A stretch of DNA of 57,422 bases. It comes from Candidatus Magasanikiibacteriota bacterium (GTDB lineage Bacteria > Patescibacteriota > Patescibacteriia > Magasanikbacterales > GWA2-37-8). The stretch is from positions 1-57,422 of the forward strand of contig JACPGS010000004.1 in the NCBI GenBank assembly GCA_016189025.1, in the 5' to 3' direction. The notes beneath the pieces were generated by a model, which ran no database searches, had not been told where the DNA came from, and saw nothing but the letters and a program-made list of their open reading frames with translations. Both the position numbers and the translations under genes were made by a program. Shown here one piece after another: positions 31,521 through 39,212 of this stretch; the first letter of the stretch is position 1, and each line of letters opens with the position of its first letter.

Positions 31521-32663
31521 ATGTATAAAAGGTTGCAAAAATTCAAAGGTTTAGGCCAAGAAAGCTGTTTTTTGTGGGGACCTCGCCAAAGCGGCAAAAG
31601 TACTTTGCTTAAGGCATTGTTTCCCGATTCCCCTTATTATGATCTGCTTTTATCGGATGAGTTTGAACGGCTTAATCGCCGTCCGGCGCTATTGCGCGAA
31701 GAGCGGTTGGTCCGCCCCCACCGCGCCCCGGTCATTATTGACGAGGTGCAAAAAATTCCTCAACTGCTCGACGAAATCCAGTGGCTGATGGTCAATCAGA
31801 ATATCCAGTTTATCTTGTGCGGTTCCAGCGCCCGCAAGCTCAAACGCGGCGGCGGCAATCTGCTCGGCGGACGGGCCTTGCGCTACGACCTGTTTCCGCT
31901 GGTGTCGTCAGAAATCCCCAATTTTGATCTAACGAGGGCCTTGAATAATGGCCTATTGCCCCGGCACTATCAAACCGATCAACCGGCGCTGCGGCACCGA
32001 TCATATATCGGGGATTACCTGAAAGAAGAAATTGCGGCCGAAGCGCTTACCCGAAACCTGCCGGCTTTTGCCAAATTTCTGGAGGCAGCCGCTTTTAGCA
32101 ATGGCGCCGTAGTGAATTTTACCAATATCGCGCGGGAATGCGGCGTCAGCGTGCCTACCGCCAAAGAATATTTTCAAATTTTAGTTGATACGCTGGTGGC
32201 GCGTTTTGTTCCTTCGTTCCAAAAAAAGGCAAAGCGGCGGGTCATTCAAGCGCCCAAATTTTATCTGTTTGATATCGGCATCGCCAACGCTCTGCTCAAG
32301 AGAGGGGCCATTGTTCCGGGAAACGAAATGTTCGGGCGTGCTTTTGAACAATTTATTTGGCAAGAGATCGTTGCGCATAGCCATTATTCGGGCTTGGAGT
32401 ATCCGATTGCTTACTGGCGGACCGCGTCTGGATTGGAAGTAGATTTTATTCTCGGCGATCGAGAGGTCGCTCTGGAAGTAAAAGGCGTGACCGAGGTGCA
32501 TTCGCATCAGGTGCGCGGCGTCCATGCCTTTCGCGCGGAGCACCAGCCCAGAAAAACGATCGTTGTTTCGCTGGACGCCAGGCCCAGAAATATGAACGGC
32601 ATTAGCATTATGCCCTGGGATATCTTTCTTAGGGATTTATGGTCAGGCTCGGTAATTACTTGA
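31521..32663 (+). CDS. AAA_14/DUF4143 ATPase
   Basis: 380 residues from the ATG at 31521. Walker A is WGPRQSGKST (about 21-30), Walker B VIIDEVQKIP (about 72-81), and an LCGSSARKL sensor motif follows (about 100). The C-terminal DUF4143 part has a winged helix (GVSVPTAKEYFQIL) and a nuclease-like fold with EVDFILGDREVALEVKG, where D, E and K form a PD-(D/E)xK-like set (about 322-337). Such ATPases are common, mobile accessory genes of unclear function. It stands alone between repeats R2 and R3. Confidence 0.9.
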   Translation: MYKRLQKFKGLGQESCFLWGPRQSGKSTLLKALFPDSPYYDLLLSDEFERLNRRPALLREERLVRPHRAPVIIDEVQKIPQLLDEIQWLMVNQNIQFILCGSSARKLKRGGGNLLGGRALRYDLFPLVSSEIPNFDLTRALNNGLLPRHYQTDQPALRHRSYIGDYLKEEIAAEALTRNLPAFAKFLEAAAFSNGAVVNFTNIARECGVSVPTAKEYFQILVDTLVARFVPSFQKKAKRRVIQAPKFYLFDIGIANALLKRGAIVPGNEMFGRAFEQFIWQEIVAHSHYSGLEYPIAYWRTASGLEVDFILGDREVALEVKGVTEVHSHQVRGVHAFRAEHQPRKTIVVSLDARPRNMNGISIMPWDIFLRDLWSGSVIT

Positions 32664-32685
32664 ATTAAATTTTGATTTGTACGGT

Positions 32686-32797
32686 GAACAAAAAACCCCG
32701 CCGTTTCCGGAAAGGTTTTTTGCCTGGTTGGTGCCCCTCGACTGCGCTCGGGACAGGCACCAAGTGAGATGCCGGTTGGGAAAGTGTCCGGCGCACC
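32686..32797. repeat. Dispersed repeat R, copy R3
   Basis: About 112 bp: ACAAAAAACCCCGCCGTTTC, GGAAAGGTTTTTTGCCTGG, TTGGTGCCCCTCGACTGCGC, GAGATGCCGG, and GGGAAAGTGTCCGGCGCAC. It ends a few bases before the recO stop. Confidence 0.85.
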
Positions 32798-32803
32798 TCT
32801 GTT

Positions 32804-33550
32804 TTATTTGTTCTCGCCCAACATTTTATCCGCATCCTGCCAGGCGGGAAAGACAACGCCGGTGTGATATGCCGCGTAGGCGTAAGTGAGATTATTAAGG
32901 GTCGTAAAATCTTTTTTGGCTAACGATAGCTGAAAAATTACACTCCAAGAACCGGCTAAAAATAATTTGAGGACAGCGACTAAATGACCGGTGAGAGAAA
33001 AAATTTGATCTCCCTCCGGAATATCCGGAACAGCGGAAACGCCGGCGCTAACTATGCCGCCCTGGGAAACGCTAAAAATAGTAGCCGTGGTTTTACTGGC
33101 AGCAGCGCCGGTCAAATCGGGCCGAAAACCCAGCTGGTCAAGCAGCCGCCAAACCAAAGCAAGGATTCCGGTTGCCTCTGGTTTGCTTGCCCGCTCCAGC
33201 GCGATTAACCACTCCTCAAGCAATTTAAATAAAGCGGGCTGTTTTTCTCCCACGTGCGTCAGCCGATCAATCAAATGTATTGCCCGCTGCGCCTGCCAGC
33301 TTTTAATTAAATCCGAACGCAAACCAGGGAATAACGCCAGGGGCTGGGCCGTAGCCAGGTAATCAATCTCACGCCCGGGCACAATTTCCACTGCCGAGAG
33401 CGACGCCGGTTCCAGCGCGCCGGCATTTTTGGCAATAATTTTTTTTATTCCCCGCGCCAGCACTTCACGCTTGCCCGACTCTGCCGTGTAGAGTGAAACT
33501 ACTTGATCGTATTCACGAAAGTTGCGGCGAGAGAGAACGATAGCGAGCAT
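32804..33550 (-). CDS. recO: DNA repair protein RecO
   Basis: 248 residues from the ATG at 33550 (a GTG at 33559 is in frame). RecO anneals strands and loads RecA in the RecFOR path. The N-terminal OB fold (LAIVLSRRNFREYDQVVSLYT, about 2-22, then KREVLARGIKK) is typical; the C-terminal helical domain lacks the zinc cysteines found in some members. It is the last gene of the adk-map-ruvX-recO run. Confidence 0.88.
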   Translation of the reverse strand: MLAIVLSRRNFREYDQVVSLYTAESGKREVLARGIKKIIAKNAGALEPASLSAVEIVPGREIDYLATAQPLALFPGLRSDLIKSWQAQRAIHLIDRLTHVGEKQPALFKLLEEWLIALERASKPEATGILALVWRLLDQLGFRPDLTGAAASKTTATIFSVSQGGIVSAGVSAVPDIPEGDQIFSLTGHLVAVLKLFLAGSWSVIFQLSLAKKDFTTLNNLTYAYAAYHTGVVFPAWQDADKMLGENK

Positions 33551-33559
33551 AGGTGACAC

Positions 33560-33946
33560 TCACTTATTTCTCTCTAAATACCCTTCTAAAATCGCCGTGG
33601 CCGCCAGCTCATCGCGGCTGACGTCCGATCGCGCCAGGCGATCGGCTAATTGCGAAGTAAAACGCTCGTCAAATAATTCTACCGGGATGTTAAGCGCTTT
33701 CTGCAAAGTAAAAGCAAATTGTTTTACCCGGTCGGTGTTGCGGTTTTCCTGGCCATCGAGACCCAGCGGAAACCCGACTATCACCTTCCCAATGCTTTCG
33801 TTGACAATCAGCTCCTGGATTTCTTTGAGCGGCGCGGCGGCCGTCTGTTTGGCAATTACCCCGAACGGCAGCACGGCCGAGAGAGTAGTATCGGCCCAGG
33901 CCAGCCCGATTCGTTTGGTGCCGTAATCAATCCCCAGCAATTTCAT
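33560..33946 (-). CDS. ruvX: Putative pre-16S rRNA nuclease / Holliday resolvase YqgF
   Basis: This 128-residue RNase H-like protein starts LLGIDYGTKRIGLAWAD with the catalytic D6, has VGFPLGLDGQENRN in the middle (about 72-85) and DERFTSQLAD near 100 with the acidic active-site residues. It processes 16S rRNA 5' ends in E. coli. Its ATG overlaps the map stop (ATGA), so the two are coupled. Confidence 0.92.
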   Translation of the reverse strand: MKLLGIDYGTKRIGLAWADTTLSAVLPFGVIAKQTAAAPLKEIQELIVNESIGKVIVGFPLGLDGQENRNTDRVKQFAFTLQKALNIPVELFDERFTSQLADRLARSDVSRDELAATAILEGYLERNK

Positions 33947-34797
33947 AATTTGGATTCATCCGGTCTCCGGGTCGCTACGACATTCCCCTGCTCGGTAATT
34001 ATCACCGTGTGCTCAAAATGCGCGCACAACGAATGATCGGCGGTCTTAATCGTCCACCCGTCGGGGAGCGTGGCTACCGCCAAGCCGCCTAGGGAAATCA
34101 TCGGCTCAATGGCAATTACCATCCCCGGCTTGAGGATAATACCTTCCAGGGCGCGATCATAATAATTGGGGATATAGGGTTCTTCGTGTACCGCGTGCCC
34201 TACTCCGTGACCCACCAAATCGCGAATAATGCCGTAATTGCCCTGCGCTTTAACATAGGTTTCCACCGCTTTACCGATCGCCGCCACACTATTCCCGGGT
34301 TGCGCTGCCTTAATACCCTCTGCCAGCGCTGCCCGCGTTACCGCCATCAGTTTGCTGACTGCCGGCTTCGCTTTCCCGACGCTTACGGTAATTGCCGTAT
34401 CGGTAAACACTCCTCCATCGCTTTTCCCTTTTCCCCCTTCGGCCTTGCTCAGGGCAAGCTTTCTCCTTTTTCCTTGATACGGCCACTCCATCCCGATATC
34501 CAAGCTCACCAGGTCGCCGCTTTTAAGCACGCGGCTATGGCGGGGAATGCCGTGCACCAGTTCCTCATTGAGGGAAACGCACAGCGTGGCAGGAAAAGGA
34601 TAGGAAGCGTGAACCGTTTCGTATCCTTTGAAAGCGGGGCGCCCGCCGGCCTCCCGCACCAAGGTTTCTGCCAGCTGATCCAGCTCCCAGGTAGAAACGC
34701 CCGGGGTGCAGCGCTTGACCAGAGTGGCAAGAATTTGACCAAGCAGAGCGCCGCTCCGTTTGATATTTTTAAGATCGCGAGGGGATTTAATTAACAC
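33943..34797 (-). CDS. map: Type I methionine aminopeptidase with a repeat-derived insertion
   Basis: A 284-residue enzyme removing initiator methionine. The metal ligands are present: D in SLDIGMEW (about 97), D in VFTDTAIT (about 128), H in GHGVGHAVHE (about 192), E in AIEPMI (about 227) and E in FEHTVI (about 258). About 20 residues (KRRKLALSKAEGGKGKSDGG) are inserted in frame between the two aspartates. Their DNA contains the dispersed GCCCTGAGCAAGGCCGAAGG-type unit. The insertion falls in a strand connection and is probably tolerated. Confidence 0.93.
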   Translation of the reverse strand: MLIKSPRDLKNIKRSGALLGQILATLVKRCTPGVSTWELDQLAETLVREAGGRPAFKGYETVHASYPFPATLCVSLNEELVHGIPRHSRVLKSGDLVSLDIGMEWPYQGKRRKLALSKAEGGKGKSDGGVFTDTAITVSVGKAKPAVSKLMAVTRAALAEGIKAAQPGNSVAAIGKAVETYVKAQGNYGIIRDLVGHGVGHAVHEEPYIPNYYDRALEGIILKPGMVIAIEPMISLGGLAVATLPDGWTIKTADHSLCAHFEHTVIITEQGNVVATRRPDESKL

Positions 34798-34845
34798 AGA
34801 TTACACGGATTTAACTGGGATTACCCTGATTTTAACCTGAATAAT

Positions 34846-35532
34846 CTATGATGAGGTTGCATTATCCTGGCTAATCGCTGCCTCAATCTCCTTGGCTACG
34901 TCCTCAATGCTCTGCTGACCATCTACCGAGCGCAGCACGCCTCGCTCCCGATAATATTCCCGAATCGGGGAGAGCGCTTGGTTGCCTTGGAGCCTCAAGC
35001 GGCGTTGCACCACTTCCCCTTGATCATCAGGCCGACTGGTCAATTCACCGCCGCAGGGCGGGCAACGGTTGTCCGCGGGGCGCGCGGACGCCGGATCAAC
35101 AATCGCAATTGCCCCACAACGGCGACAAACGCGCCGGCTGGTAATCCGCCGCACTGCTTCCGCATCAGGAATAGCCACTTCAATCACCAAAAGTTCCGAC
35201 TCCAGACCTTCAGCGCTAAACCACTTTTGGAATTCTTCCGCCTGGGGCAGGGAACGGACGGCGCCATCCAATACTAGGCCGGGATGGCTGGCCAACAACC
35301 GTTTCATTGCCGCAAACACCAAGCGATACAATAACTCATCGGGGATAAGCTCACCGCGCTGTAAATGCTCGGCGATGATCTGTTCCTCGCCGGACTGGGC
35401 TGGCTGCTGCGTTACGGCACGCAGCAAATCGCCGGTGGACAGATGCGCGTAACCGTAGCGCTCGGCCAATCGTTTGGCCTGGGTGCCTTTGCCGGAGCCC
35501 GGCGGCCCCAGCAGTAAAATAATTTTATGCAC
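34846..35532 (-). CDS. adk: Adenylate kinase
   Basis: 228 residues using the GTG at 35532 (VHKIILLLGPPGSGKGTQ); the frame continues to an ATG at 35571 inside the previous gene. The P-loop is at residues 8-15. The LID has four zinc cysteines (CRRC and CPPC). The usual LDGFPR motif is LDGAVRSLPQAEEF here: Arg is kept but Phe-Pro is replaced. It makes ADP from ATP and AMP. adk-map is the conserved order of spc-type operons after secY, here separated from secY by an element and a small gene. Confidence 0.9.
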   Translation of the reverse strand: MHKIILLLGPPGSGKGTQAKRLAERYGYAHLSTGDLLRAVTQQPAQSGEEQIIAEHLQRGELIPDELLYRLVFAAMKRLLASHPGLVLDGAVRSLPQAEEFQKWFSAEGLESELLVIEVAIPDAEAVRRITSRRVCRRCGAIAIVDPASARPADNRCPPCGGELTSRPDDQGEVVQRRLRLQGNQALSPIREYYRERGVLRSVDGQQSIEDVAKEIEAAISQDNATSS

Positions 35533-35536
35533 ACTG

Positions 35537-35830
35537 CTACTCGCCAAATTTTTCTTTAAAATATGCTTCAAAAGCTGCCATTAGCACTTTGCGGTCGGTT
35601 TCGCTTAATTTATGTTCGTTCTTCAGACGGGTGAGCAGGCGCCAAATCTGCTGCAGGCTGATTTTGCCGTCGCCGTGCCGGCCTTCCGCCACCAGGCACT
35701 CTACTATTTCCTCTTCCGTTTTACTGACACTGCTGGAGTGCGCGTTTACCTGCCGAACAATTTTCCGGATGTCCTCTTTAGCAAAATAATGCTGGTGCGT
35801 GGAGTATTTGATGGTATCAAACCAGCCCAT
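35537..35830 (-). CDS. Conserved-looking small helical protein
   Basis: A 97-residue protein of unknown function beginning MGWFDTIKYSTHQHYFAKEDIRKIVRQV. It is mostly helical, with HGDGKISLQQIWRLLTRL in the middle that looks EF-hand-like (D-x-D/G-K-I-S) but lacks the full acidic set. It is first in the adk-map-ruvX-recO transcript, 4 bp before the adk GTG. Confidence 0.7.
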   Translation of the reverse strand: MGWFDTIKYSTHQHYFAKEDIRKIVRQVNAHSSSVSKTEEEIVECLVAEGRHGDGKISLQQIWRLLTRLKNEHKLSETDRKVLMAAFEAYFKEKFGE

Positions 35831-35867
35831 AGGGAAAAATTAAGAATTAAACTACCGAGTTTTCCCT

Positions 35868-35896
35868 AGTATAACAATAAATAACCAACCTGGCAA
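35868..35896 (-). promoter_or_regulatory. Promoter of the 97-aa gene-adk-map-ruvX-recO operon
   Basis: On the minus strand TTGCCA (35896-35891) and TATACT (35873-35868) with a 17-bp spacer. It lets this group be transcribed independently of the ribosomal operon. Confidence 0.78.
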
Positions 35897-35923
35897 CGGG
35901 GTGCAGCTATCATCCGTGCACTA

Positions 35924-36103
35924 TGAGACTGGAGAAGAATTAAAAGTACCAGTTAGCATTAGGGAGCGGCAGACGAGTACTCTTTTGGCGCGCAATGGAA
36001 TGAGCACCAAAAGAGTGTCTGTCGCTACCAACCAGGCAGCCCCAGCAATAGCGATAGCGACCAGGCGGATAACGATTATCGTCAACATTCTTCTACAGTC
36101 TCA
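35924..36103 (-). mobile_element. MITE family A, copy A2 (180 bp)
   Basis: Reverse-oriented relative of A1 with ends TGAGACTGGAGAAGAATT and ATTCTTCTACAGTCTCA and a 3-bp target duplication CTA on both sides. The internal hairpin has changed arms (ACTCTTTTGG / CCAAAAGAGT) that still pair, while its loop sequence is identical to that of A1. Confidence 0.85.
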
Positions 36104-36110
36104 CTATATA

Positions 36111-36240
36111 AAAAGAATGCCTGTTTAGCATTCTTACCGCCAGCGGTACCCCGGCGCTATTATTAGAAGTCCGCGAATACCCTGCGGCTCTGCCGCAGGG
36201 TAAGCGGACAAGTAAAGATAGATCCGTCGGCGGAGCCGAC
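36111..36240. other. Tandem hairpins downstream of secY
   Basis: Several hairpins follow each other: AAGAATGC/GCATTCTT (36113-36135), TACCGCCAGCGGTA, a long one with GTCCGC..ACCCTGCGGC/GCCGCAGGGT..GCGGAC (36172-36211), and GTCGGCGGAGCCGAC (36226-36240). Four in a row is more than a terminator needs. Confidence 0.6.
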
Positions 36241-36248
36241 TCCGCTAC

Positions 36249-36303
36249 TAAAAAACCCGCCCCGATACCCTGCAGCTCTGCTGCCGGGTCGGGTTTATTA
36301 ATC
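36249..36303 (-). terminator. Terminator after secY
   Basis: On the minus strand AAACCCGACCCGG pairs imperfectly with CGGGGCGGGTTT around an inner CAGCAGAGCTGC-type hairpin, followed by TTTTTTAG. It lies 37 bp after the secY stop and probably ends the tuf-to-secY transcript. Confidence 0.7.
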
Positions 36304-36339
36304 CGTAAACCTGCGCTCGCTAAATCCTGGTAATCCATT

Positions 36340-37614
36340 CTACACCGCATCGTACTGATGCATGGTGAGCTGCGCTTCAATCTGCTTAGCAGTTTCAATC
36401 GCCACTGCCACCACGATCAAAAGCGAGGTGCCGCCAATGGCGAGCGACTGGGTGCCCATCAGCCCCTGCACCAAAAGCGGCAGAATGGCAATCATCCCCA
36501 AAAACAGCGACCCTACTAAATTCAGACGATTCATGGTGCGCCCCAGATACCTTTCGGTTTCCGGACCGGGGCGAGTGCCGGGAATAAAGCCGCCTTGCTT
36601 TTGCAGATTCTCGGCAATTTTTTGAGGATGAAAAATTACCGCTGTGTAAAAATAGGTGAAAGCCACCACCAGCGAAAAATAGGCGGCGCCGTAAAAAATC
36701 TGATTCTGAAACAGGCGAATGGTGCTGGTGGCTAGATTCACCATCCAACCCGCCTTGGCGCTGACAAAAAACTGGGCGATCATCGGCGGAAACAGAATCA
36801 GGGAAATGGCAAAGATGATGGGAATGACGCCAGCCATGTTCACGCGCAAGGGCAAATGAGAGGAAGCGCCGCCAAACAGGCGGTTGCCGCGCACCTGGCG
36901 GGCGTAAGTTACCGGAATATTGCGCTGGCCTTCGCTGACAAATACCACGCCGACTACCGTGGCAACGGCCGCCGCGGCAAACAAGAGATAAGTAGACAAG
37001 TCCGACGGCGTGTAATTAACATAAGCCGTACGCAACGCGGTAGGCAGCCCGGCGATAATGCCGGCAAAAATCAAAAGCGAGATGCCGTTGCCCACTTTTT
37101 GCTCGGAAATCAGCTCCCCCACCCATACCAAAAACATCGTGCCGGCGGTAACCGTGAGCATAATGGTGAGCATCCGCCCCAGGGTAAGGCTGGTAAGGAT
37201 ATTGTTACCCGATTGCCCCAGCAGCCGGATCATGCCATAGGATTGCAAAAAGGCCAGCGGCACCGTAAGCCAGCGCGTATACAGATTAATGCGCTGCTGG
37301 CCGCTTTCGCCTTCTTTAGAAATCTCTTCCAGCTTGGGCACGATCATGGTTAAAAGCTGCAGAATAATGGAAGCGGTGATGTAAGGGCCGACGCCAAGCA
37401 ACACCACAGAAAAATTCTCCAGGGTGCCGCCGGAAAACAGATTAAGCAAGCCCAGAATCTGGTTGCCGGCTAAATAATTGCGTAGTGCCGTAAGATCCAC
37501 GCCCGGGAGGGGAATATGTGCCACTATCCGGAATACTACCAGCAAGCCGATGACAATCAGCAATTTGCGGCGCAGGTCAGGCGTGTACCAAATTTGTTGC
37601 AGTTTATTCCACAT
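36340..37614 (-). CDS. secY: Protein translocase subunit SecY
   Basis: A 424-residue, ten-helix membrane channel of the Sec translocon. HIPLPGVDL in the first periplasmic plug region, GIGPYI-like LGVGPYITASIILQLL (about 74-89), the NGISLLIFAGI loop after helix 4, and KIAENLQKQGGFIPGTRPG (about 333-351) in the cytosolic C5 loop are characteristic. It ends the spc block of the ribosomal operon; upstream lies an 8-bp minisatellite. Confidence 0.97.
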   Translation of the reverse strand: MWNKLQQIWYTPDLRRKLLIVIGLLVVFRIVAHIPLPGVDLTALRNYLAGNQILGLLNLFSGGTLENFSVVLLGVGPYITASIILQLLTMIVPKLEEISKEGESGQQRINLYTRWLTVPLAFLQSYGMIRLLGQSGNNILTSLTLGRMLTIMLTVTAGTMFLVWVGELISEQKVGNGISLLIFAGIIAGLPTALRTAYVNYTPSDLSTYLLFAAAAVATVVGVVFVSEGQRNIPVTYARQVRGNRLFGGASSHLPLRVNMAGVIPIIFAISLILFPPMIAQFFVSAKAGWMVNLATSTIRLFQNQIFYGAAYFSLVVAFTYFYTAVIFHPQKIAENLQKQGGFIPGTRPGPETERYLGRTMNRLNLVGSLFLGMIAILPLLVQGLMGTQSLAIGGTSLLIVVAVAIETAKQIEAQLTMHQYDAV

Positions 37615-37620
37615 AAATTT

Positions 37621-37808
37621 AGGACGGTAGGATAGTAGGCTGGTAGGCTGGTAGGCTGGTAGGCTGGTAGGCTGGTAGGCTGGTAGGCTGGTAGGCTGGT
37701 AGGATAGTAGGCTGGTAGGCTGGTAGGCTGGTAGGCTGGTAGGCTGGTAGGCTGGTAGGCTGGTAGGCTGGTAGGATAGTAGGCTGGTAGGATAGTAGGA
37801 CGGTAGGA
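37621..37808. repeat. 8-bp minisatellite between secY and rplO
   Basis: About 23 tandem copies of an 8-bp unit GGCTGGTA, with a few GGATAGTA and GGACGGTA variants at both ends and in the middle. It fills almost the whole 208-bp gap, the longest within the ribosomal operon, and must be transcribed with it. Copy number is likely to vary between strains. Confidence 0.97.
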
Positions 37809-37822
37809 GAGGAGGTTTGGGA

Positions 37823-38266
37823 TTAGCTACTCACGGTGCCGCCGGCGGCGCGAATCTGCTCGGCCGCCCCCCGGCTACAGGGAATCCCCGCCACGGTGAG
37901 CGCTTTAGTTAAAATGCCAGTGTTAATAATTTTAACCAAACTAACGCCGGCCGGAATAATCTGCCGCTCCCGTAGCGTCTGACGGCTGACGGTATCGCCG
38001 GCGTTGAATTTTAATTCCAGGATGCGCAGGGTTAATTGCCGGGACGGCGCCTGCTGGCTGCGAAAACCCCGCAGTTGCGGCGTCTGCAATAACAACGGTC
38101 GGAAGCCCAGGCGCCGCAAGCCCCGGCTGCCGCCGGAACGCGCAGTCTGGCCTTTGCCGCCGCGGGTGGAATAAGTGCCGTGGCCCGAGGCATTGCCCCG
38201 GCCCACCCGCTTGGGACGATGGCGCGCCCCGCGGTTCGGCGCCAAAGTATGAGGTTGCAGAATCAT
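37823..38266 (-). CDS. rplO: 50S ribosomal protein L15
   Basis: 147 residues with the glycine-rich N-terminus RVGRGNASGHGTYSTRGGKG that threads into the 23S rRNA, a central RGFRSQQ segment, and the C-terminal fold ending AGGTVSS. It follows rpsE with a 6-bp gap; the rpmD (uL30) gene that usually lies between them is absent. Confidence 0.96.
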   Translation of the reverse strand: MILQPHTLAPNRGARHRPKRVGRGNASGHGTYSTRGGKGQTARSGGSRGLRRLGFRPLLLQTPQLRGFRSQQAPSRQLTLRILELKFNAGDTVSRQTLRERQIIPAGVSLVKIINTGILTKALTVAGIPCSRGAAEQIRAAGGTVSS

Positions 38267-38272
38267 AAAAAT

Positions 38273-38791
38273 TTAGGCTGACGCGATTGCTGCCGAGGAC
38301 TTGGCAGCCGCCCCGGCCGCCCGCTTAAAACTCTTTAAAGCGGCAAAGGTCGCCTTGACAATGGCAATTTTATTTTTGGTGCGGCCGATGATTTTCGCCG
38401 AAACATTGGGCACGCCGGCTAATTCCAGCGCTGCCCGCACCGCGCCGCCGGCAATCAGCCCCGCGCCTTCCGGCGCCGGCTTGAGCATTACCTTGGCCGC
38501 TTTATACTTTTTAATCACCGCATGGGGAATAGTGCCTTTTACTAGCGGCAGAGAAATAATCTGTTTTTTGGCCTGGTGCAGGGCTTTTTCCACGGCTAAT
38601 TGCACGTCAGCGCCCTTGGCCACGCCGTATCCCACCCGCCCCTTGCGGTCGCCGATTAACAAACAAACCCGAAAATTCATCTGCTTGCCGCCCTCGGTAA
38701 CGCGGGTAACGCGGGCTAAATCTAAAATATACTGCTCATACGGCGATTTTTCTTCGCCGCGTCTTTCTCCTCGAAAAAATTGTCGGGGCAT
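38273..38791 (-). CDS. rpsE: 30S ribosomal protein S5
   Basis: 172 residues. The N-terminal dsRBD-like domain is seen in RVTRVTEGGKQMNFRVCLLIGDRKGRVGYG (key positions about 27-57), followed by the S5 C-terminal domain with VMLKPAPEGAGLIAGGAVRAALELAGV. The end is an alanine-rich tail (KRAAGAAAKSSAAIASA), one of several low-complexity tails on ribosomal proteins here. Confidence 0.96.
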   Translation of the reverse strand: MPRQFFRGERRGEEKSPYEQYILDLARVTRVTEGGKQMNFRVCLLIGDRKGRVGYGVAKGADVQLAVEKALHQAKKQIISLPLVKGTIPHAVIKKYKAAKVMLKPAPEGAGLIAGGAVRAALELAGVPNVSAKIIGRTKNKIAIVKATFAALKSFKRAAGAAAKSSAAIASA

Positions 38792-38808
38792 AAATTTTAT
38801 GCTGTCAA

Positions 38809-39183
38809 TTAGAATTGAAGTCCGCCGGCGCGCGCGCCTTCGGCCACCGCCGCTACCCGGCCGTGATAAAGATAGCCGCCGCGGTCAAACACTACCCGGC
38901 GAATTCCCTGGCGTTCCGCTGCCTCGGCCAGCCGCTGACCGACCAGATAAGCGGCTGCCACTTTGGCGGTTTTCCCTGCCACCGGTGCGGCCGCGATCTG
39001 GATACTGCTGGCCGCCGCCAAAGTCCGCCCGGTCGTGTCGTCAATCAGCTGGGCCACGGTGTGGCGCAACCCCCGGAATACCGACAGGCGCGGCTGCACG
39101 GCCGTGCCACGCTGCCTGGCGCGGCCCCGGGCATGTCTAATCGCCCGTCGTTCGCGTTTGGTATTATGATACAATCGCTTCAT
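38809..39183 (-). CDS. rplR: 50S ribosomal protein L18
   Basis: 124 residues; RPRLSVFRG-type strand ([20 protein letters not shown]), then [42 protein letters not shown], the canonical 5S rRNA-binding L18 core. The basic N-terminus is arginine-rich. The gap to rpsE is 17 bp. Confidence 0.96.
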   Translation of the reverse strand: MKRLYHNTKRERRAIRHARGRARQRGTAVQPRLSVFRGLRHTVAQLIDDTTGRTLAAASSIQIAAAPVAGKTAKVAAAYLVGQRLAEAAERQGIRRVVFDRGGYLYHGRVAAVAEGARAGGLQF

Positions 39184-39212
39184 AGAATCAAAGAAGAGCT
39201 AACCGGCCTTGG

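Noticed and set aside
29722-32797. Repeats R1-R3 as integron attC sites
   Set aside because: No integron integrase is seen, the copies lack clear GTTRRRY/RYYYAAC core pairs, and the cassettes have mixed orientations.
37621-37808. Regular repeat array as a CRISPR
   Set aside because: The unit is 8 bp with no spacers and no cas genes; it is a simple minisatellite.
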